The notes under the pieces were generated by a model. That model was not told the origin of the DNA and searched no databases. It saw only the letters and a program-made list of their open reading frames with translations. This document shows positions 19,101 through 27,359 of a DNA stretch of 64,000 bases, in pieces. The position numbers were made by a program, and so were the translations under genes. The DNA is taken from assembly GCF_000967725.1 (NCBI RefSeq), contig NZ_JXYE01000001.1, forward strand, positions 124,001 to 188,000. The letters are read 5' to 3'. The stretch's first letter is position 1. Every line of letters begins with the position of its first letter. Source of the stretch: Loktanella sp. S4079. Its GTDB lineage: Bacteria; Pseudomonadota; Alphaproteobacteria; Rhodobacterales; Rhodobacteraceae.

Positions 19101-20666
19101 CGTCGACAAGACCGCAGAGGGCGTGTCGTCGCCCATGGACGCGATCATTTCTTTACCGTCCTCGGCCATTGGCGCAAGCACTTGCTCTAGGTCTTCGATT
19201 GAATACCCAGCAGCCACCTGACGCTGACGCAGGTCCGCACCTTCGTAGAGTGGTTTTTCAGGCACGTCGCCCATCAATTCCGTCAGATCGACAACCTTTT
19301 CGATCCACTCGCCAAATGGCTGCGCACCAGCAAGTACGTTCTTGATTTCGGTATCGTGGAACAGTTTGCCTTCTTGCATGTCCACTGCAATGATTTGCCC
19401 CGGACCAAGCGCGCCTTTTTCTACTACGGTCGCTTCATCGACGGGAACCATACCGACCTCGGAACCTGCGATCAGCAGGCCTTCGCCAGTCACAACATAG
19501 CGTAGGGGGCGCAGACCATTCCGGTCGAGACCACCGCAGACCCAGCGGCCATCTGTCATTGCCAGTGCTGCTGGGCCATCCCATGGCTCCATCACGGCGT
19601 TGCAATAGCTATACATGTCCTGCCACGCCTGCGGCATGTCGGATGCTTGCTGTGCCCATGCTTCGGGGACCAGCATTGTTTTTGCCATCGGTGCGTTGCG
19701 GCCCGCACGCACGAGCACCTCGAAAACAGAGTCTAACGCAGCCGAATCCGACGAACCCGATGGGATGATCGGCTTAATGTCTTCGGCTTTTTCGCCAAAT
19801 GCGCTCGATGCCATCCGGATTTCGTGGGACTTCATCCAGTTGACGTTACCCTTGAGGGTGTTGATCTCGCCATTGTGGGCCAACATGCGGAATGGCTGTG
19901 CCAGCGACCACTGCGGGAAAGTGTTTGTGGAATAACGCTGGTGGTAGATCGCGAAGGCCGATTCAAAACGCTCGTCCAGCAGGTCTGGGTAAAATTCTGC
20001 AACCTGCTCGGCCAGCATCATACCCTTGTAGATGATCGAACGGCATGACAGCGAACAGATGTAAACGCCGTTGATCTGCGCGGCAGCGGCTGCTTTTTCG
20101 ATACGGCGACGAATGATGTAGAGTTCACGCTCGAACTGCTCGTCATCGATATCTTTTTCGCAGCGGATCAGAATTTGTTCGATCTCAGGACGTGTCGCGT
20201 TTGCCTTATCACCCAGACATTCGGTGTTCACCGGAACGTGGCGCCATCCATAGATATAGTGACCAAGGCGCAGAACCTCGGATTCAACAATCGTGCGGCA
20301 ACGCTCTTGGGCGCCGAAATCTGTGCGTGGCAGGAACACCTGACCAACCGCGATCAATTCACCGTCTTCTGGCTCGTGACCTGTACGGCGGATCTGATCT
20401 TGGAAGAATGGGACAGGGATTTGCACGTGAATACCTGCACCGTCACCTGTTTTGCCGTCGGCATCAACTGCACCGCGGTGCCAAATCGCCTTGAGCGCAT
20501 CAATCCCGTTTTCAACGACACCACGCGAAGGTGTCCCGTCGATTGCAACAACAAGACCAACACCACAGGACGAATGTTCGTCCTCTTCGGCATACAGCGC
20601 GTTTTCGGCCATCCATTTGCGCTTAGCTTCCTCAGCCGCCACCCAGGCTTGATCATATTTGGTCAT
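16134..20666 (-). CDS. gltB: Glutamate synthase (NADPH) large subunit
   Basis: A 1510-residue alpha subunit that transfers the amide of glutamine to 2-oxoglutarate. Order of domains: class-II glutamine amidotransferase with nucleophile Cys34 (EDEHSSCGVG; the propeptide is probably removed), central domain, FMN barrel (GHNGGTGASPGTSIKYAG and the Fe-S cysteines CIMVRQCQSNTCPVGVC near 1170), and the C-terminal beta-helix (GSAGQSLGAF). ATG 20666 is chosen: AGGAG lies 9 bases before it. That Shine-Dalgarno sequence is inside the preceding secreted-protein gene, whose end overlaps gltB by 14 bases, so translation may be coupled. It is the last gene of gltD/orf/orf/gltB. Confidence 0.97.
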   Translation of the reverse strand: MTKYDQAWVAAEEAKRKWMAENALYAEEDEHSSCGVGLVVAIDGTPSRGVVENGIDALKAIWHRGAVDADGKTGDGAGIHVQIPVPFFQDQIRRTGHEPEDGELIAVGQVFLPRTDFGAQERCRTIVESEVLRLGHYIYGWRHVPVNTECLGDKANATRPEIEQILIRCEKDIDDEQFERELYIIRRRIEKAAAAAQINGVYICSLSCRSIIYKGMMLAEQVAEFYPDLLDERFESAFAIYHQRYSTNTFPQWSLAQPFRMLAHNGEINTLKGNVNWMKSHEIRMASSAFGEKAEDIKPIIPSGSSDSAALDSVFEVLVRAGRNAPMAKTMLVPEAWAQQASDMPQAWQDMYSYCNAVMEPWDGPAALAMTDGRWVCGGLDRNGLRPLRYVVTGEGLLIAGSEVGMVPVDEATVVEKGALGPGQIIAVDMQEGKLFHDTEIKNVLAGAQPFGEWIEKVVDLTELMGDVPEKPLYEGADLRQRQVAAGYSIEDLEQVLAPMAEDGKEMIASMGDDTPSAVLSTNYRPLSHFFRQNFSQVTNPPIDSLRETRVMSLKTRFGNLKNVLDENSSQTEILVLDSPFVANAEFDEMVRHFGDNVAFIDCTFEAGRGSLSKGLQRIRDEAEDAVRSGAGHLVLTDQHQSADRIPMPMILATSAVHSGLTSKGLRTFCSINVRSAECIDPHYFAVLIGCGATTVNAYLAQDSIANRVERGLLETSLTEAVQRYRKAVDAGLLKIMAKMGISVLASYRGGLNFEAVGLSRAMVAEFFPGMQSRISGIGISGIQTKLEEVHARGWKKPEDVLPIGGFYKARRSGEKHAWEAQTMHMMQAACNNASYPMWQQYSKSMQANPPIHLRDLLAMKPLGKPVPIEEVESITAIRKRFVTPGMSLGALSPESHRTLSIAMNRIGAKSDSGEGGESPDDFTPEPNGDNASAKIKQVASGRFGVTAEYLLHCEELEIKVAQGAKPGEGGQLPGMKVTDLIAKLRHSTKGVTLISPPPHHDIYSIEDLAQLIYDLKQINPICKVTVKLVAASGVGTIAAGVAKAKADIILISGHNGGTGASPGTSIKYAGLPWEMGLTEAHQVLAMNNLRDRVTLRTDGGLRTGRDIVMAAMMGAEEYGIGTAALIAMGCIMVRQCQSNTCPVGVCTQDEALRAKFTGNADKVVNLITFYATEVREILASIGARSLDEVIGRADLLTQVSRGSAHLDDLDLNPLLISVDGADKISYDRDRPRNVVDDTLDAQIVQDAARFLKDGEKMQLDYAVQNTLRTIGTRTSSHIVQNFGMRNDLQDDHLTVKLRGSAGQSLGAFAAPGLKLEVSGDANDYVGKGLSGGTIVVRPPMVSPLVAADNTIIGNTVLYGATDGYLFAAGRAGERFAVRNSGATVVIEGCGTNGCEYMTGGVAVILGSIGANFGAGMTGGMAYLYDPKGEAADLMNMETLVTNPVTVDHWLDQLKGLIERHAKETGSRKAAEILQHWELEKGNFVQVCPKEMLVHLKHPLSIEDAAIPAE

Positions 20667-21363
20667 AGGTATTCTCCTCAGATAGTGGTGCGGATGAGAT
20701 CGCAAGCCCACAGCCATGTTTCGGCTGGGCGCTTAGGAATCCCGGTTCCCCCGGAAAGATGAATTCGACAGGGCGGTCGTCGCGCGACTCTTGCCCTTCG
20801 GATGAAGTTACAACACCAGTTCCCGCCAAAAAGACGCGCCAATCTGGGTTGATAAATTCGTTGCCTTTTGCGGACCAAATGACGGTCCCATCAGGCGTGC
20901 TGGCGGTGATGTCGTAGGTCGTCTCAAGCAGTGTGACGCCGTCAATAGTGACTTCGCGCCCGGTCAGTGTGTCCTGTCCGCTAAAACGGGTTTCGCCGAA
21001 CTGATCAGACATGGTGCTAAAATCATAATCGTCGACGCCATGCGCGATGAGATCAGACAGTGATGCTGGCTCGGTCGGGTTCGGCACGAGCGTTTCACTA
21101 TGCCCGGTTAGCGCGTGAAAGCTGGCGATCCACTGCGTTTCAAAGTCGATTTCACCCGCATAGACCACGCCCTGCTCGTCCAGTGATACGCGACGCTGAT
21201 GACCTTCGGGATCACCTTGGCAGGTAAAATAATGGCTAACCTCACAGCTCGTGCTTTGCACGGTCACATAGGCCGTACATCCCGCTGGCAACCCGAACAC
21301 TGGCCGGCTTTCCTGCGCAGCAAGAGGGCTGGCAGAAATCAAAAGGGCAAGAACCAGTCTCAT
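20653..21363 (-). CDS. Secreted protein of unknown function, paralogue 2 in glt operon
   Basis: Not recognised. A 236-residue protein with a Sec signal peptide (MRLVLALLISASPLAAQ, cleavage after about residue 17). It is a paralogue of the upstream gene. Shared features are a cysteine cluster near the mature N-terminus, EPASLSDLI, DDYDFS, a LTGREVTIDGVTLLET block, and a C-terminal PVEFIFPGEPGFLSAQP followed by a cysteine. It therefore is a beta-rich periplasmic or outer-surface domain. The start ATG overlaps the previous stop (ATGA). The end overlaps gltB by 14 bases and carries its ribosome binding site. A longer start at 21393 would destroy the signal peptide fit. Confidence 0.8.
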   Translation of the reverse strand: MRLVLALLISASPLAAQESRPVFGLPAGCTAYVTVQSTSCEVSHYFTCQGDPEGHQRRVSLDEQGVVYAGEIDFETQWIASFHALTGHSETLVPNPTEPASLSDLIAHGVDDYDFSTMSDQFGETRFSGQDTLTGREVTIDGVTLLETTYDITASTPDGTVIWSAKGNEFINPDWRVFLAGTGVVTSSEGQESRDDRPVEFIFPGEPGFLSAQPKHGCGLAISSAPLSEENTYDQI

Positions 21364-22031
21364 GGCTGGTAGCTCGTTTCGATCTGGTTGCATTCATAAA
21401 CAGGTTGCGCGGCGAAAAAGCCCGGCTCGCCCGGATAAATGAATTCGACCGGAGACATATCCGTGATTTGATCCGGTGCATCCTCTGACCAAGATTTCCC
21501 GAAAAAGAACAACCGGTGATCTTGGCTCACGTACTGGCGGCCGTTGCTGTTATCCAGAACGTTGCCATCACCGTCCAGCGTCTGTCCTTCGAATTCGGTC
21601 TCGAACAGGGTTTCGCCGTCAATCACGACCGTTTCACCGGTTAGCATGTCGAAACCAACATTACGCTCTATGCCTTCTTCGGTTTCGATCACGAAATCCC
21701 AAGTATCGACCTGATTGGCAAAGAGTTCGGTCAAAGATGCCGGGTCATCGGCGGGTACTGACAGCGCCTCGTTTCCTAGTACGGAATAAGTTTCCATCCA
21801 TTGAAATTCATCATCCACACGCTGAATGCTAAAGACGCCTGTTTGCCCGATCAGTGCGATCCATTGATCGCCATCAGCATCAGCCTCGCAGGTCCACACA
21901 TTGACCATCACGCAGCCTTTTTGCTGCACTGTCAGTTTTGCTTCGCAACCTTCTGGTGCGGCAAAGCTTTGCTGGGCGGCGACTGGGCTCGCCAGCGCAA
22001 CTGCGGCAATGGTCAATAGTGGCTTCATCAT
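21360..22031 (-). CDS. Secreted protein of unknown function, paralogue 1 in glt operon
   Basis: Not recognised. A 223-residue protein starting MMKPLLTIAAVALASPVAAQ, a Sec signal peptide of about 20 residues. The mature part has four cysteines, three near the start (PEGCEAKLTVQQKGC and a later VWTCEAD) and one near the end (VYECNQI), suggesting disulfides. The blocks DPASLTELF, DTWDFV, LTGETVVIDGETLFET and PVEFIYPGEPGFFAAQP are shared with the next gene, so the pair arose by tandem duplication. It lies 42 bases after gltD and overlaps its paralogue by 4 bases. No catalytic motif was found. Acidic composition fits a periplasmic protein of a marine bacterium. Confidence 0.8.
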   Translation of the reverse strand: MMKPLLTIAAVALASPVAAQQSFAAPEGCEAKLTVQQKGCVMVNVWTCEADADGDQWIALIGQTGVFSIQRVDDEFQWMETYSVLGNEALSVPADDPASLTELFANQVDTWDFVIETEEGIERNVGFDMLTGETVVIDGETLFETEFEGQTLDGDGNVLDNSNGRQYVSQDHRLFFFGKSWSEDAPDQITDMSPVEFIYPGEPGFFAAQPVYECNQIETSYQP

Positions 22032-22073
22032 TTCGTAACCTTTCAGGTCAGTGCGGTGATGTGGCGGTATGGT

Positions 22074-23501
22074 TTATTCGGCTGCGACGGCTGCGGCCTC
22101 GTTCAGATAGTCCAGAATTGCAGCGGCTGTGTCACGACCATCGCGGATCGCCCACACAACAAGCGAAGCACCGCGCACGATGTCACCTGCTGCAAACACG
22201 CCATCCAGATTCGTTGCACCTGTACCAAACTCAGCTTTGATCGTGCCCCAACGGGTCACTTCGAGGCCATCAACGCCCCAGAGCTTTGGCAGGTCCTCTG
22301 GCGAGAAACCAAGCGCCTTGATCACAAGATCAGCTGGCTCAACATAGTCCGCACCTTCGATCACTTCGGGGGACTGACGGCCCGTTGCGTCAGGCGCCCC
22401 GAGGCGCATTTTTTGCACCTTCACACCTGTGACAGGATCGCCCTCAAAACCGTTTGGCGCGGCAAGCCAGACAAATTCAACGCCTTCTTCCTCGGCGTTT
22501 TGCACTTCGCGCTGAGAACCCGGCATATTTGCACGGTCACGGCGATATAGGCACTTCACGCTCTCGGCACCTTGACGGATCGAGGTACGGACGCAGTCCA
22601 TTGCAGTATCACCACCACCGATGACGACGACGCGCTTGCCTGCGGCGTTCAACTCACCGCTTTCGAATTCTGGCACATCATCGCCAAAGCTCTTGCGGTT
22701 GCTAACAGTCAAGAAATCCAGCGCCTGAACGATGCCATCTGCACCCGATTCTGGCAGTTCACGTGTTTTGTAAACGCCAGTGGCAATCAATACAGCATCA
22801 TGCTTACCGCGGATCGCGTCAAAGGACAGATCTTCGCCAACTTTACAGTTCAATACGAACTCAACACCGCCATCTTCGAGCTGGTCCATACGCTTCATTA
22901 CGACGTCTTTTTCCAGCTTAAAGCCCGGAATGCCGTATGTCAGAAGACCACCACCACGATCGTAACGATCATAAACGGTCACCTGAACGCCCTGACGACG
23001 CAGCATATCTGCAGCAGCCAGACCACCAGGACCTGCACCGATGATGCCAACGCTCTCTGAACGCTCGACTGTTGGGCGGATCGGTTTAACCCAGCCTTCG
23101 TCAAACGCGGTGTCGGTTACGTATTTCTCAACAGAACCAATTGTCACTGTGCCGTGACCGGATTGCTCGATTACACAGTTACCTTCGCACAGACGATCCT
23201 GCGGACAGATACGACCGCAAATTTCTGGGAATGTATTTGTCGCCTGCGAGATTTCGTAGGCTTCTTCCAGACGACCCTCTGCAGTCAGACGCAGCCAGTC
23301 GGGAATATTGTTGTGAAGCGGGCAGTGGGCCTGACAATAAGGCACACCACATTGCGAACAGCGGCTTGCTTGCTCGGCTGCTTTTGCAGTTGCGAACTCG
23401 GCGTAGATTTCTCCAAAATCCTGCTTACGCAGATTCGGCGGACGCTTTTCCGGCATCTCGCGTTCTAGCGCAGTGAATTTTAGCATCTTTTGGCCAGCCA
23501 T
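22074..23501 (-). CDS. gltD: Glutamate synthase (NADPH) small subunit
   Basis: A 475-residue beta subunit that oxidises NADPH and passes electrons through FAD and 4Fe-4S centres to GltB. Cysteine clusters CSQCGVPYCQAHCP (about 50) and CGRICPQDRLCEGNC (about 95) bind Fe-S. The FAD motif is VGIIGAGPGGLAAADML and the NADPH motif VVVIGGGDTAMDCVRTSI. ATG 23501 has GGGAGG 8 bases upstream; the longer frame to 23570 is upstream non-coding. First gene of the operon gltD/two secreted paralogues/gltB, so the subunit order is reversed and split compared with the common gltBD arrangement. Confidence 0.96.
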   Translation of the reverse strand: MAGQKMLKFTALEREMPEKRPPNLRKQDFGEIYAEFATAKAAEQASRCSQCGVPYCQAHCPLHNNIPDWLRLTAEGRLEEAYEISQATNTFPEICGRICPQDRLCEGNCVIEQSGHGTVTIGSVEKYVTDTAFDEGWVKPIRPTVERSESVGIIGAGPGGLAAADMLRRQGVQVTVYDRYDRGGGLLTYGIPGFKLEKDVVMKRMDQLEDGGVEFVLNCKVGEDLSFDAIRGKHDAVLIATGVYKTRELPESGADGIVQALDFLTVSNRKSFGDDVPEFESGELNAAGKRVVVIGGGDTAMDCVRTSIRQGAESVKCLYRRDRANMPGSQREVQNAEEEGVEFVWLAAPNGFEGDPVTGVKVQKMRLGAPDATGRQSPEVIEGADYVEPADLVIKALGFSPEDLPKLWGVDGLEVTRWGTIKAEFGTGATNLDGVFAAGDIVRGASLVVWAIRDGRDTAAAILDYLNEAAAVAAE

Positions 23502-23719
23502 ACGCCGTCCTCCCGTTTTACAGAGCGAACTGCCTTTTAAATCGGACGCTCCGAAATGAAAAGTCAGCACGACTGACCTATATTGATTTATTTTTCGCCA
23601 AGCAAGGCTCTCACGCCGCTCGCGGGATAAAATTTAGGACCGAAACGGACCCATTAAAGCACTACCACCCAAATCACATCTGGGTAGGTTGAACAAAAGC
23701 GAATCGCAGGCACGTTTAG

Positions 23720-24523
23720 ATGACAACATTTAACCTCCTTCTTGTGGCACTTATTCAAGGCATCACAGAATTTTTGCCTGTTTCTTCGTCCGGGCACCTC
23801 ATTTTGCTGCCGTCATTGTCCGGGCTGGATGACCAAGGGCAACTGATCGACGTTGCAGCGCATGTTGGCACCCTTGCCGCTGTCGTTCTGTTTTTCTGGT
23901 CAGATGTTCGCCTCGCGATTGGCGGTGTGGGACGGTTGGCCAAGGGTAAAATCGACACCACAGGCGCGAAACTGGCCTTTGGATTAGTGGTCGCAACGAT
24001 ACCCGTGGTTCTTGTCGGGCTCATTCTAAAACTGACTGGCCTGTCTGATCAAATGCGCGGGATCGCAGTCATCGGCTGGGCCATGATCATTTTCGGGATC
24101 GTGCTGTACTGGGCCGACCAAAAAGGCCCGACAGCGAAAACTGCCGCAGACTGGACAATCGCAGACGCATTTAAAATGGGCGCATGGCAAGCTGTCGCTC
24201 TCATTCCGGGGACTTCGCGCTCTGGTATTACGATCACCGCCGGTCGCATGTTGGGCTATACCCGCAGTGACGCCGCGCGGCTTTCGATGCTGATGTCGAT
24301 CCCGACCATCATTGCATCGGCCAGCCTACTCAGTCTCGACCTTATCGGAACAGCGCCGGATGGGGCGATGCGTGACGTGGCAATCGTGATCGCCATGTCC
24401 TTTGTCGCCGCACTTGGCGCGTTGTCACTAATGATGAAACTACTCAAGGCGGTCAGCTACACACCCTATGTGCTGTACCGCCTCGGGCTTGGCGCGATCC
24501 TGCTCTGGATCGCGTACACTTAG
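23720..24523 (+). CDS. uppP: Undecaprenyl-diphosphatase (UppP/BacA)
   Basis: A 267-residue polytopic membrane enzyme that dephosphorylates undecaprenyl diphosphate to recycle the lipid carrier of cell-wall synthesis; it can also give bacitracin resistance. The two family motifs are present: EFLPVSSSGHLILLPS near residue 17 and PGTSRSGITITAGRML near 165. About eight hydrophobic segments. Its stop overlaps the convergent NDUFA9-like gene by 4 bases. Single gene transcribed from the region 23502-23719, which is AT-rich near gltD. Confidence 0.95.
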   Translation: MTTFNLLLVALIQGITEFLPVSSSGHLILLPSLSGLDDQGQLIDVAAHVGTLAAVVLFFWSDVRLAIGGVGRLAKGKIDTTGAKLAFGLVVATIPVVLVGLILKLTGLSDQMRGIAVIGWAMIIFGIVLYWADQKGPTAKTAADWTIADAFKMGAWQAVALIPGTSRSGITITAGRMLGYTRSDAARLSMLMSIPTIIASASLLSLDLIGTAPDGAMRDVAIVIAMSFVAALGALSLMMKLLKAVSYTPYVLYRLGLGAILLWIAYT

Positions 24524-25500
24524 GCTTTTAGGTTTTTTGCAGATTCTTTGATCGCGTCATACTGGCCAGATGGGCGGAACCGCCACAGATAATCCGGTAG
24601 CACCGCATCGAGCGAGATCGGGCGAATACCAAAGGCATCCAAACCAAGAGCGCCTTCCGCAACGACATTATCGACCGTCAAGCTGGCCACTTGGTCCTTA
24701 GTCACTGGACCTTTTACCAGACCAAAGCTCAGCGTGCGGCCAATTCCGAACCCCCACGCCATGATCCGCGCAATCCAAAACGGCAAGTTCACAACCAGAC
24801 GACGGCGACGCACCACGCCCAGCATCTTTTGCATCAACGCGCGGAAGCTCAGTACATCAGGGCCACCGAGCTCGTAAACGCCAGCATCCACACCGCCGAC
24901 GACAGCCTTTGCCGCCGCAGCAGCAACATCGTCAACATAGACAGGCTGGAACAATGTCTTTGCACCGACAATAGGCAAGACCGGGCCAAACCGCGACATA
25001 CCCGCAAAGCGGTTAAAGAAAGTATCCTCTGGCCCAAAGATGATCGACGGGCGCAAGATCACAGCATCTGGGAAATGCGCAATGACCGCGGCTTCGCCTT
25101 CGGCCTTGGTGCGACCGTATTCGCTAGGCGCGTTTTCATCTGCACCGATAGCCGAGATATGCACCATCCGCGCGACATTAAGTTCGCGCGCAATACGCGC
25201 AATCCGACCCGCGCCCTCGGCATGCACCGCATCAAATGTGTTCTTACCAACTTCGTCCAGCAAACCAACACAGTTCACAACCGCGTCCGCCCCTTCAGTG
25301 ACCGAAGCGACGCTCGCATCATCGCGAATATTGCAAAAAACTGGTTCGACCTGCCCGACAACACCGTAAGGGCGTACAAACATCGCCTCGTTGACCGAAC
25401 GCACAGCCACGCGGACCCGCCATCCCTCTTGGGCCATGCGCCGGGCGATGTAGCGCCCAACAAAACCCGATCCACCGAAAATTGTGACTAGCTTAGACAT
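24520..25500 (-). CDS. Complex I NDUFA9-subunit-family NAD(P)-binding protein
   Basis: A 326-residue atypical SDR starting MSKLVTIFGGSGFVGRYIAR, an NAD(P) Rossmann motif. Later landmarks are VNCVGLLDEVGKNTFDAVH, HISAIGADENAPSEYGRTKA (the YxxxK-like pair) and AVILRPSIIFGPEDTFFNRF. These identify the NDUFA9/YfcH-like reductases; in alphaproteobacteria the homologue is an accessory of respiratory complex I, but free-standing oxidoreductase roles in quinone metabolism are also proposed. ATG 25500 has AAAGAGG 9 bases before it, better than the start at 25527. Confidence 0.85.
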   Translation of the reverse strand: MSKLVTIFGGSGFVGRYIARRMAQEGWRVRVAVRSVNEAMFVRPYGVVGQVEPVFCNIRDDASVASVTEGADAVVNCVGLLDEVGKNTFDAVHAEGAGRIARIARELNVARMVHISAIGADENAPSEYGRTKAEGEAAVIAHFPDAVILRPSIIFGPEDTFFNRFAGMSRFGPVLPIVGAKTLFQPVYVDDVAAAAAKAVVGGVDAGVYELGGPDVLSFRALMQKMLGVVRRRRLVVNLPFWIARIMAWGFGIGRTLSFGLVKGPVTKDQVASLTVDNVVAEGALGLDAFGIRPISLDAVLPDYLWRFRPSGQYDAIKESAKNLKA

Positions 25501-25619
25501 GGCAAGGCCTCTTTGCTCGTTTGTCACGGTTTACCCGGCCACCCATGGTCAGACAAGCTGCATTTAAAGCAATTCGCAGCGCATATTTTGAACTATCTCA
25601 TTTTTCCGTTCGAATCGCG

Positions 25620-25648
25620 TTGACAGTCCCGCGCGTCCACCTTAAATC
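25620..25648 (+). promoter_or_regulatory. Promoter of tRNA-Leu(CAG)
   Basis: TTGACA at 25620-25625 is followed after 16 bases by TTAAAT (25642-25647) or after 17 by TAAATC. The tRNA begins 17 bases further on, the right distance for initiation just before the mature 5' end. Confidence 0.6.
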
Positions 25649-25664
25649 GCCCCTCACGACACCT

Positions 25665-25751
25665 GCCCAGGTGGCGGAATTGGTAGACGCGCCAGCTTCA
25701 GGTGCTGGTGTCTGTATGGACGTGGAGGTTCGAGTCCTCTCCTGGGCACCA
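25665..25751 (+). tRNA. tRNA-Leu, anticodon CAG
   Basis: An 87-base type-II tRNA. The acceptor stem GCCCAGG pairs with CCTGGGC. The anticodon loop TTCAGGT sits between CCAGC and GCTGG, giving anticodon CAG, which reads the leucine codon CUG. A long variable arm follows, then the T-loop GGTTCGAGTCC, discriminator A and an encoded CCA. It marks the junction between the housekeeping genes and the carbohydrate region; no integrase gene lies next to it. Confidence 0.96.
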
Positions 25752-25783
25752 AGTCGAATTCGCCAAAATGACGAACGCAAAAA

Positions 25784-25815
25784 CGCCGCGATAGTTTCCC
25801 ATCGCAGCGCTGTTT
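25784..25815. terminator. Bidirectional terminator between tRNA-Leu and the aldehyde dehydrogenase gene
   Basis: A 9-base stem with one mismatch, CGCCGCGAT / ATCGCAGCG, encloses an 8-base loop. On the plus strand CTGTTTTA follows; on the minus strand the stem is followed by TTTTTGCG. It can therefore end the tRNA transcript and the convergent sugar operon, whose stop lies 15 bases beyond. Confidence 0.7.
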
Positions 25816-25829
25816 TACTCGTAAGTGCC

Positions 25830-27344
25830 CTATTGCAGATCGTCAGGTAGCAGCGCTGACGGAATGTCCTGATAGCAAACTGGTCGAACAAAGCGGCGGA
25901 TCGCCATTGTGCCGACGCTGGTTGCACCGAAATTCGTTGATGCAGGGAATGGGCCGCCGTGGACCATCGCATCGGCAACTTCGACACCCGTTGGAAAGGC
26001 GTTTGCCAGAATTCGCCCTGCTTTACGCTCGAGAATCGGAACCAACTGCTGCGCCGCGTCTAGATCAGCATCATCCATCTGAAGAGTCGCAGTTAGCTGG
26101 CCTGCCAGACCACGTGCAATTGCCAGTCGTTGCTCTGCATCTTTTGCGAAGATCAAAATCCCAGAGGGTCCGAAAACCTCGTGCGCCAACTCGGGGTGCG
26201 CGAGCCAATCGTCACCAGACACACGGTATACGGCGGGCGCACCACATCGGTTGTCTGCGACCTCAGCTGGCTTGATCGTCGTCGCAACGCTGTTAGCAAG
26301 CGCCTCTGTGCCGCGATCATACGCGGCAGCTGTCCCTTGGGTTAGCATGACTTGCGGCGCGACCTGATCCAATGCGGTCACAGCTGTTTTGGCAAAACTC
26401 TCTGCTGCGTCTCCGTCAGTGAGAACAACGATACCGGGATTGGTACAAAACTGCCCAACGCCCATGGTGAGCGATGCAGCCCACCCTTTGGCGGTGTCAT
26501 CGCCACGTGCCACCAGCGCATTGTCCAGCACGAACACCGGATTGATCGCCCCGAGTTCTCCGAAAAACGGGATCGGTTCGGGGCGTGACATTGCGATATC
26601 GAACAAGGCTTTGCCACCGCCATACGACCCGGTGAACCCAACGGCACAGATCAGCGGGTGGCGCACCAAAGCTTCGCCTGCCGCGTTGGTGTTTGAATGT
26701 ACAAACCCAAAGGTGCCTGCTGGCATACCCGTTCGTTTGATTGCTGCATCAATCGCCCGCGCAACGAGTTCGCCCGTACCAGGGTGCCCCGGATGCCCCT
26801 TGAACACGACTGGGCAACCCGCAGCCAATGCTGCGGCCGTATCCCCGCCCGCCGTTGAAAAAGCGAGCGGAAAGTTAGACGCGCCAAATATGCCGACCGG
26901 ACCCACAGGGCGCTGCACCAATTTCAAATCGGGGCGCGGCAAAGGGGCACGATCTGGCAATGCCCCATCGTGCCGGCGATCCAAATACGTCCCCTCGCGA
27001 ATATGGGCTGCGAACAGCCGCAACTGTCCACATGTACGACCACGCTCACCATCAAGCCGGGCCTCGGGCAAGCCCGTTTCAGCATGCCCAACCGCCGTGA
27101 GCTGCGCCCCGCGCGCGTCTATTTCTTCGGCGATTGCCTCAAGAAAGACGGCGCGGTCTTCGCGGCTGGTCCAACCATAGGTCGCAAATGCGATTTCGGC
27201 GGACTGCACGGCGGCATCCACCTCGGCCGCGCCACCGCATTGTACGGTCATCGGGTCGCCGCTTGCCGGGTCAGATTGAAACGGCGCACCGCCATCTACC
27301 CATTGGCCATTGATCAAATGTTGTCCGGTTAGAGCTTCGGTCAT
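25830..27344 (-). CDS. 2-oxoglutarate semialdehyde (2,5-dioxovalerate) dehydrogenase
   Basis: A 504-residue aldehyde dehydrogenase of the type that oxidises 2,5-dioxopentanoate to 2-oxoglutarate with NADP+. The coenzyme part shows VGPVGIFGASNFPLAFSTAG, and the catalytic cysteine is in GVGQFCTNPGIVV with the general-base glutamate in FFGELGAINPVF. The N-terminus LINGQWVDGG is usual. It is the last gene of the operon chvE-gguAB-gguC-dehydratase-dehydrogenase and does the final step of the non-phosphorylative L-arabinose route. A Shine-Dalgarno AAAGGAA precedes the ATG. Uronate or glucarate oxidation would use the same reaction, but the neighbours favour arabinose. Confidence 0.88.
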   Translation of the reverse strand: MTEALTGQHLINGQWVDGGAPFQSDPASGDPMTVQCGGAAEVDAAVQSAEIAFATYGWTSREDRAVFLEAIAEEIDARGAQLTAVGHAETGLPEARLDGERGRTCGQLRLFAAHIREGTYLDRRHDGALPDRAPLPRPDLKLVQRPVGPVGIFGASNFPLAFSTAGGDTAAALAAGCPVVFKGHPGHPGTGELVARAIDAAIKRTGMPAGTFGFVHSNTNAAGEALVRHPLICAVGFTGSYGGGKALFDIAMSRPEPIPFFGELGAINPVFVLDNALVARGDDTAKGWAASLTMGVGQFCTNPGIVVLTDGDAAESFAKTAVTALDQVAPQVMLTQGTAAAYDRGTEALANSVATTIKPAEVADNRCGAPAVYRVSGDDWLAHPELAHEVFGPSGILIFAKDAEQRLAIARGLAGQLTATLQMDDADLDAAQQLVPILERKAGRILANAFPTGVEVADAMVHGGPFPASTNFGATSVGTMAIRRFVRPVCYQDIPSALLPDDLQ

Positions 27345-27359
27345 CTCATTTCCTTTGGG

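Noticed and set aside
23660-23690. Hairpin CCACCCA/TGGGTAGG before uppP as a riboswitch or terminator
   Set aside because: Short, mismatched, and without a T-tract or conserved riboswitch elements.
24691-25491. Plus-strand open frame, 266 codons, opposite the NDUFA9-like gene
   Set aside because: Antisense shadow; composition rich in His, Arg and Thr as expected from reverse reading, and the other strand shows SDR motifs.
26389-27180. Plus-strand open frame, 263 codons, opposite the semialdehyde dehydrogenase gene
   Set aside because: Product is a proline/serine/alanine-rich reverse reading; the opposite strand has full ALDH motifs.
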